In this document: piece after piece, positions 63,048 through 64,000 of the stretch | Position numbering within the stretch: position 1 is the first letter of the stretch | Layout: each line of letters opens with the position of its first letter | Source: Flavobacterium defluvii | GTDB lineage: Bacteria > Bacteroidota > Bacteroidia > Flavobacteriales > Flavobacteriaceae | Assembly: GCF_900129555.1 (NCBI RefSeq) | Contig: NZ_FQWC01000001.1 | Coordinates: 868,001 to 932,000 of the forward strand | Direction of reading: 5' to 3' | Length of the DNA: 64,000 nt | Notes under the pieces: generated by a model | Database searches by the model: none | Seen by the model: only the letters and a program-made list of their open reading frames with translations | What the model was told of the DNA's origin: nothing | Program-made: the position numbers and the translations under genes

Positions 63048-63101
63048 ATAAATTATGAAACAAATGAGGAAGTTTATATCTTTACCAATAAAATATTGAA
63101 T

Positions 63102-63791
63102 ATGCTAAACAGTTATAGCTCTGCCGATAAGGTTTTATTAGCGGTAGATTGTATTATTTTTGGGTTCGACAGCGAAGGTTTGAAAATACTTTTAATTAAA
63201 AGGGATTTTGAACCCGAAAAAGGAAAATGGTCTCTGATTGGCGGATTCTTAAAACGTGACGAAATTTTAGATGATGCGGCTATCAGAATTTTAAATACAT
63301 ATACAGGTTTAAACGATATATATATGGAGCAGCTGTATGCTTACAGTGAAATTGATCGTGACCCTGTCGAAAGAACAATTTCGGTTTCGTATTTTGCTTT
63401 GATTAATATCGAAAATCATAATGCCGAACTGATCAAAAATTACCATGCAGAATGGTTCCCGATTAACGATGCTCCACATTTAATTTTTGACCATAACGAA
63501 ATGGTTCAAAATGCCATAAAAAGACTTCGTTACAAAACTTCAATTAAACCTATTGGTTTTGAGCTGCTTCCGGAAAAATTCACCATGCGCCAGCTTCTAG
63601 AATTATATGAAGCGATTTTAAGTAAAGAATTAGACAAGAGAAACTTTATCAGCAAAATAAACTCTCTCGAAATCCTGAATAAACTAGACGAAAAAGATAT
63701 GCAGTCGTCGAGAAAAGGATCTTACTTGTACACTTTTAATAAAGAAAAGTATGAAGAGAAATTACTTAACGATTTTGTATTAAACTTATAA
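63102..63791 (+). CDS. araR: Nudix-type transcriptional regulator of arabinose use (AraR-like)
   Basis: 229 residues from the ATG at 63102; a TTG two codons upstream is less likely. The N-terminal Nudix-like domain (about 10-140) has GKWSLIGGFLKRDEILDD, but the catalytic REUxEExGU residues are replaced by IRILNTYTGL, so it binds a ligand rather than cutting it, as in NrtR-type regulators. A winged helix-turn-helix follows (about 160-225, FTMRQLLELYEAILSKELDKRNFISKI). Bacteroides AraR, which responds to L-arabinose, belongs to this type. It is divergent from susC, and the 19-bp motif occurs around it. Confidence 0.8.
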   Translation: MLNSYSSADKVLLAVDCIIFGFDSEGLKILLIKRDFEPEKGKWSLIGGFLKRDEILDDAAIRILNTYTGLNDIYMEQLYAYSEIDRDPVERTISVSYFALINIENHNAELIKNYHAEWFPINDAPHLIFDHNEMVQNAIKRLRYKTSIKPIGFELLPEKFTMRQLLELYEAILSKELDKRNFISKINSLEILNKLDEKDMQSSRKGSYLYTFNKEKYEEKLLNDFVLNL

Positions 63792-63860
63792 AAAAGTTCC
63801 CTGCAGATTAAAGGATTAAAAATCTGAGTAAATCTTTTACTCTGTTGCTAAAAACTAAAA

Positions 63861-63898
63861 AACAAAACCCTGAAATTTGTCGATTTCAGGGTTTTGTT
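63861..63898 (+). terminator. Intrinsic terminator after the regulator gene
   Basis: Perfect 16-bp stem AACAAAACCCTGAAAT and complement with a 6-nt loop; T-rich arm at the 3' side. It lies 70 bp after the stop codon. Confidence 0.8.
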
Positions 63899-64000
63899 CT
63901 TCAGGGAAAGTACTGTTGGTCTTTTACTTTGATATCTAAGCCCGAAAATAAAATATTAAAGAGAGTTTCGCATAATCAATGAAGATTTGTTTTCGATTTG

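Larger units (their letters stand above)
62533..63101. promoter_or_regulatory. Divergent control region of susC and the AraR-like regulator
   Basis: 569 bp with no gene. It contains four copies of the 19-bp operator motif, listed separately, and long A and T runs. TTAATTTG (minus strand, 62625-62618) is a possible -7 element for susC, and TATCTTTA at 63077-63084 one for the regulator. Neither has a good -33 element. Confidence 0.6.

Noticed and set aside
1..64000. CRISPR array or rRNA genes
   Set aside because: No regularly spaced direct repeats with unique spacers and no rRNA-like stretch were seen.

Overview
The window looks like chromosome of a Flavobacterium-type Bacteroidota. It is AT-rich. 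Several genes follow the phylum's promoter pattern (TTG, about 17-20 bp, TANNTTTG). It has a SusC/SusD pair, the flavobacterial gene order acpP-fabF-rnc-IPExxxVDY-pyk, and many dispersed intergenic inverted repeats.

Layout. 1-6601: five leftward genes, namely two secreted sulfatases (one cut by the window edge), a DUF2252 protein, an outer-membrane protein and a HAD-family lipoprotein. 6602-7051: a gap with two tandem palindromes. 7052-22201: housekeeping genes (pyk, rnc, fabF, acpP, purN, rnhA, an ECF sigma factor with a probable anti-sigma partner, a PfkB kinase, a PurF-like amidotransferase, sod, pth, rplY, prs). Inside this stretch, 17738-18351 holds three tandem copies of an approximately 70-nt unit, each with its own promoter-like element and intrinsic terminator. 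They look like a family of small RNAs.

22567-40076 is a 17.5-kb genomic island inserted at the 3' end of tRNA-Leu(CAA). Both ends carry the 7-bp core GGGTACA. The large serine integrase gene runs across the left junction into the tRNA. Its apparent native 3' end (28 codons plus stop, same frame) is stranded at the right end. The terminator that presumably belonged to the tRNA now follows the right junction. The island carries a second serine recombinase, an HTH plus HUH-endonuclease-like protein, an XRE regulator with a palindromic operator, and a block of probable anti-phage genes. That block comprises a nuclease/HNH/membrane-protein operon, an AbiJ-NTD-like ATPase with an HNH partner (Septu-like), a GHKL ATPase fused to a PD-(D/E)XK-like domain, an anti-phage-type dCTP deaminase with a 62-residue companion, and a PIN-domain protein.

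40345-63791: an OsmC-family protein and then an arabinan/L-arabinose locus. SusC/SusD would import oligosaccharides. Four GH43, two GH51 and one GH127-type enzymes would break arabinan down. AraB, AraA, AraD and a mutarotase would pass L-arabinose to the pentose-phosphate pathway. A divergent Nudix-type regulator (AraR-like) sits at the right. I found six copies of a 19-bp motif (AAGTGT-N7-ACATTT/ACACTT) only in front of susC, the regulator and araB. This predicts the operator of the locus.

All calls come from reading the sequence by eye. No alignment, structure prediction or database search was run.
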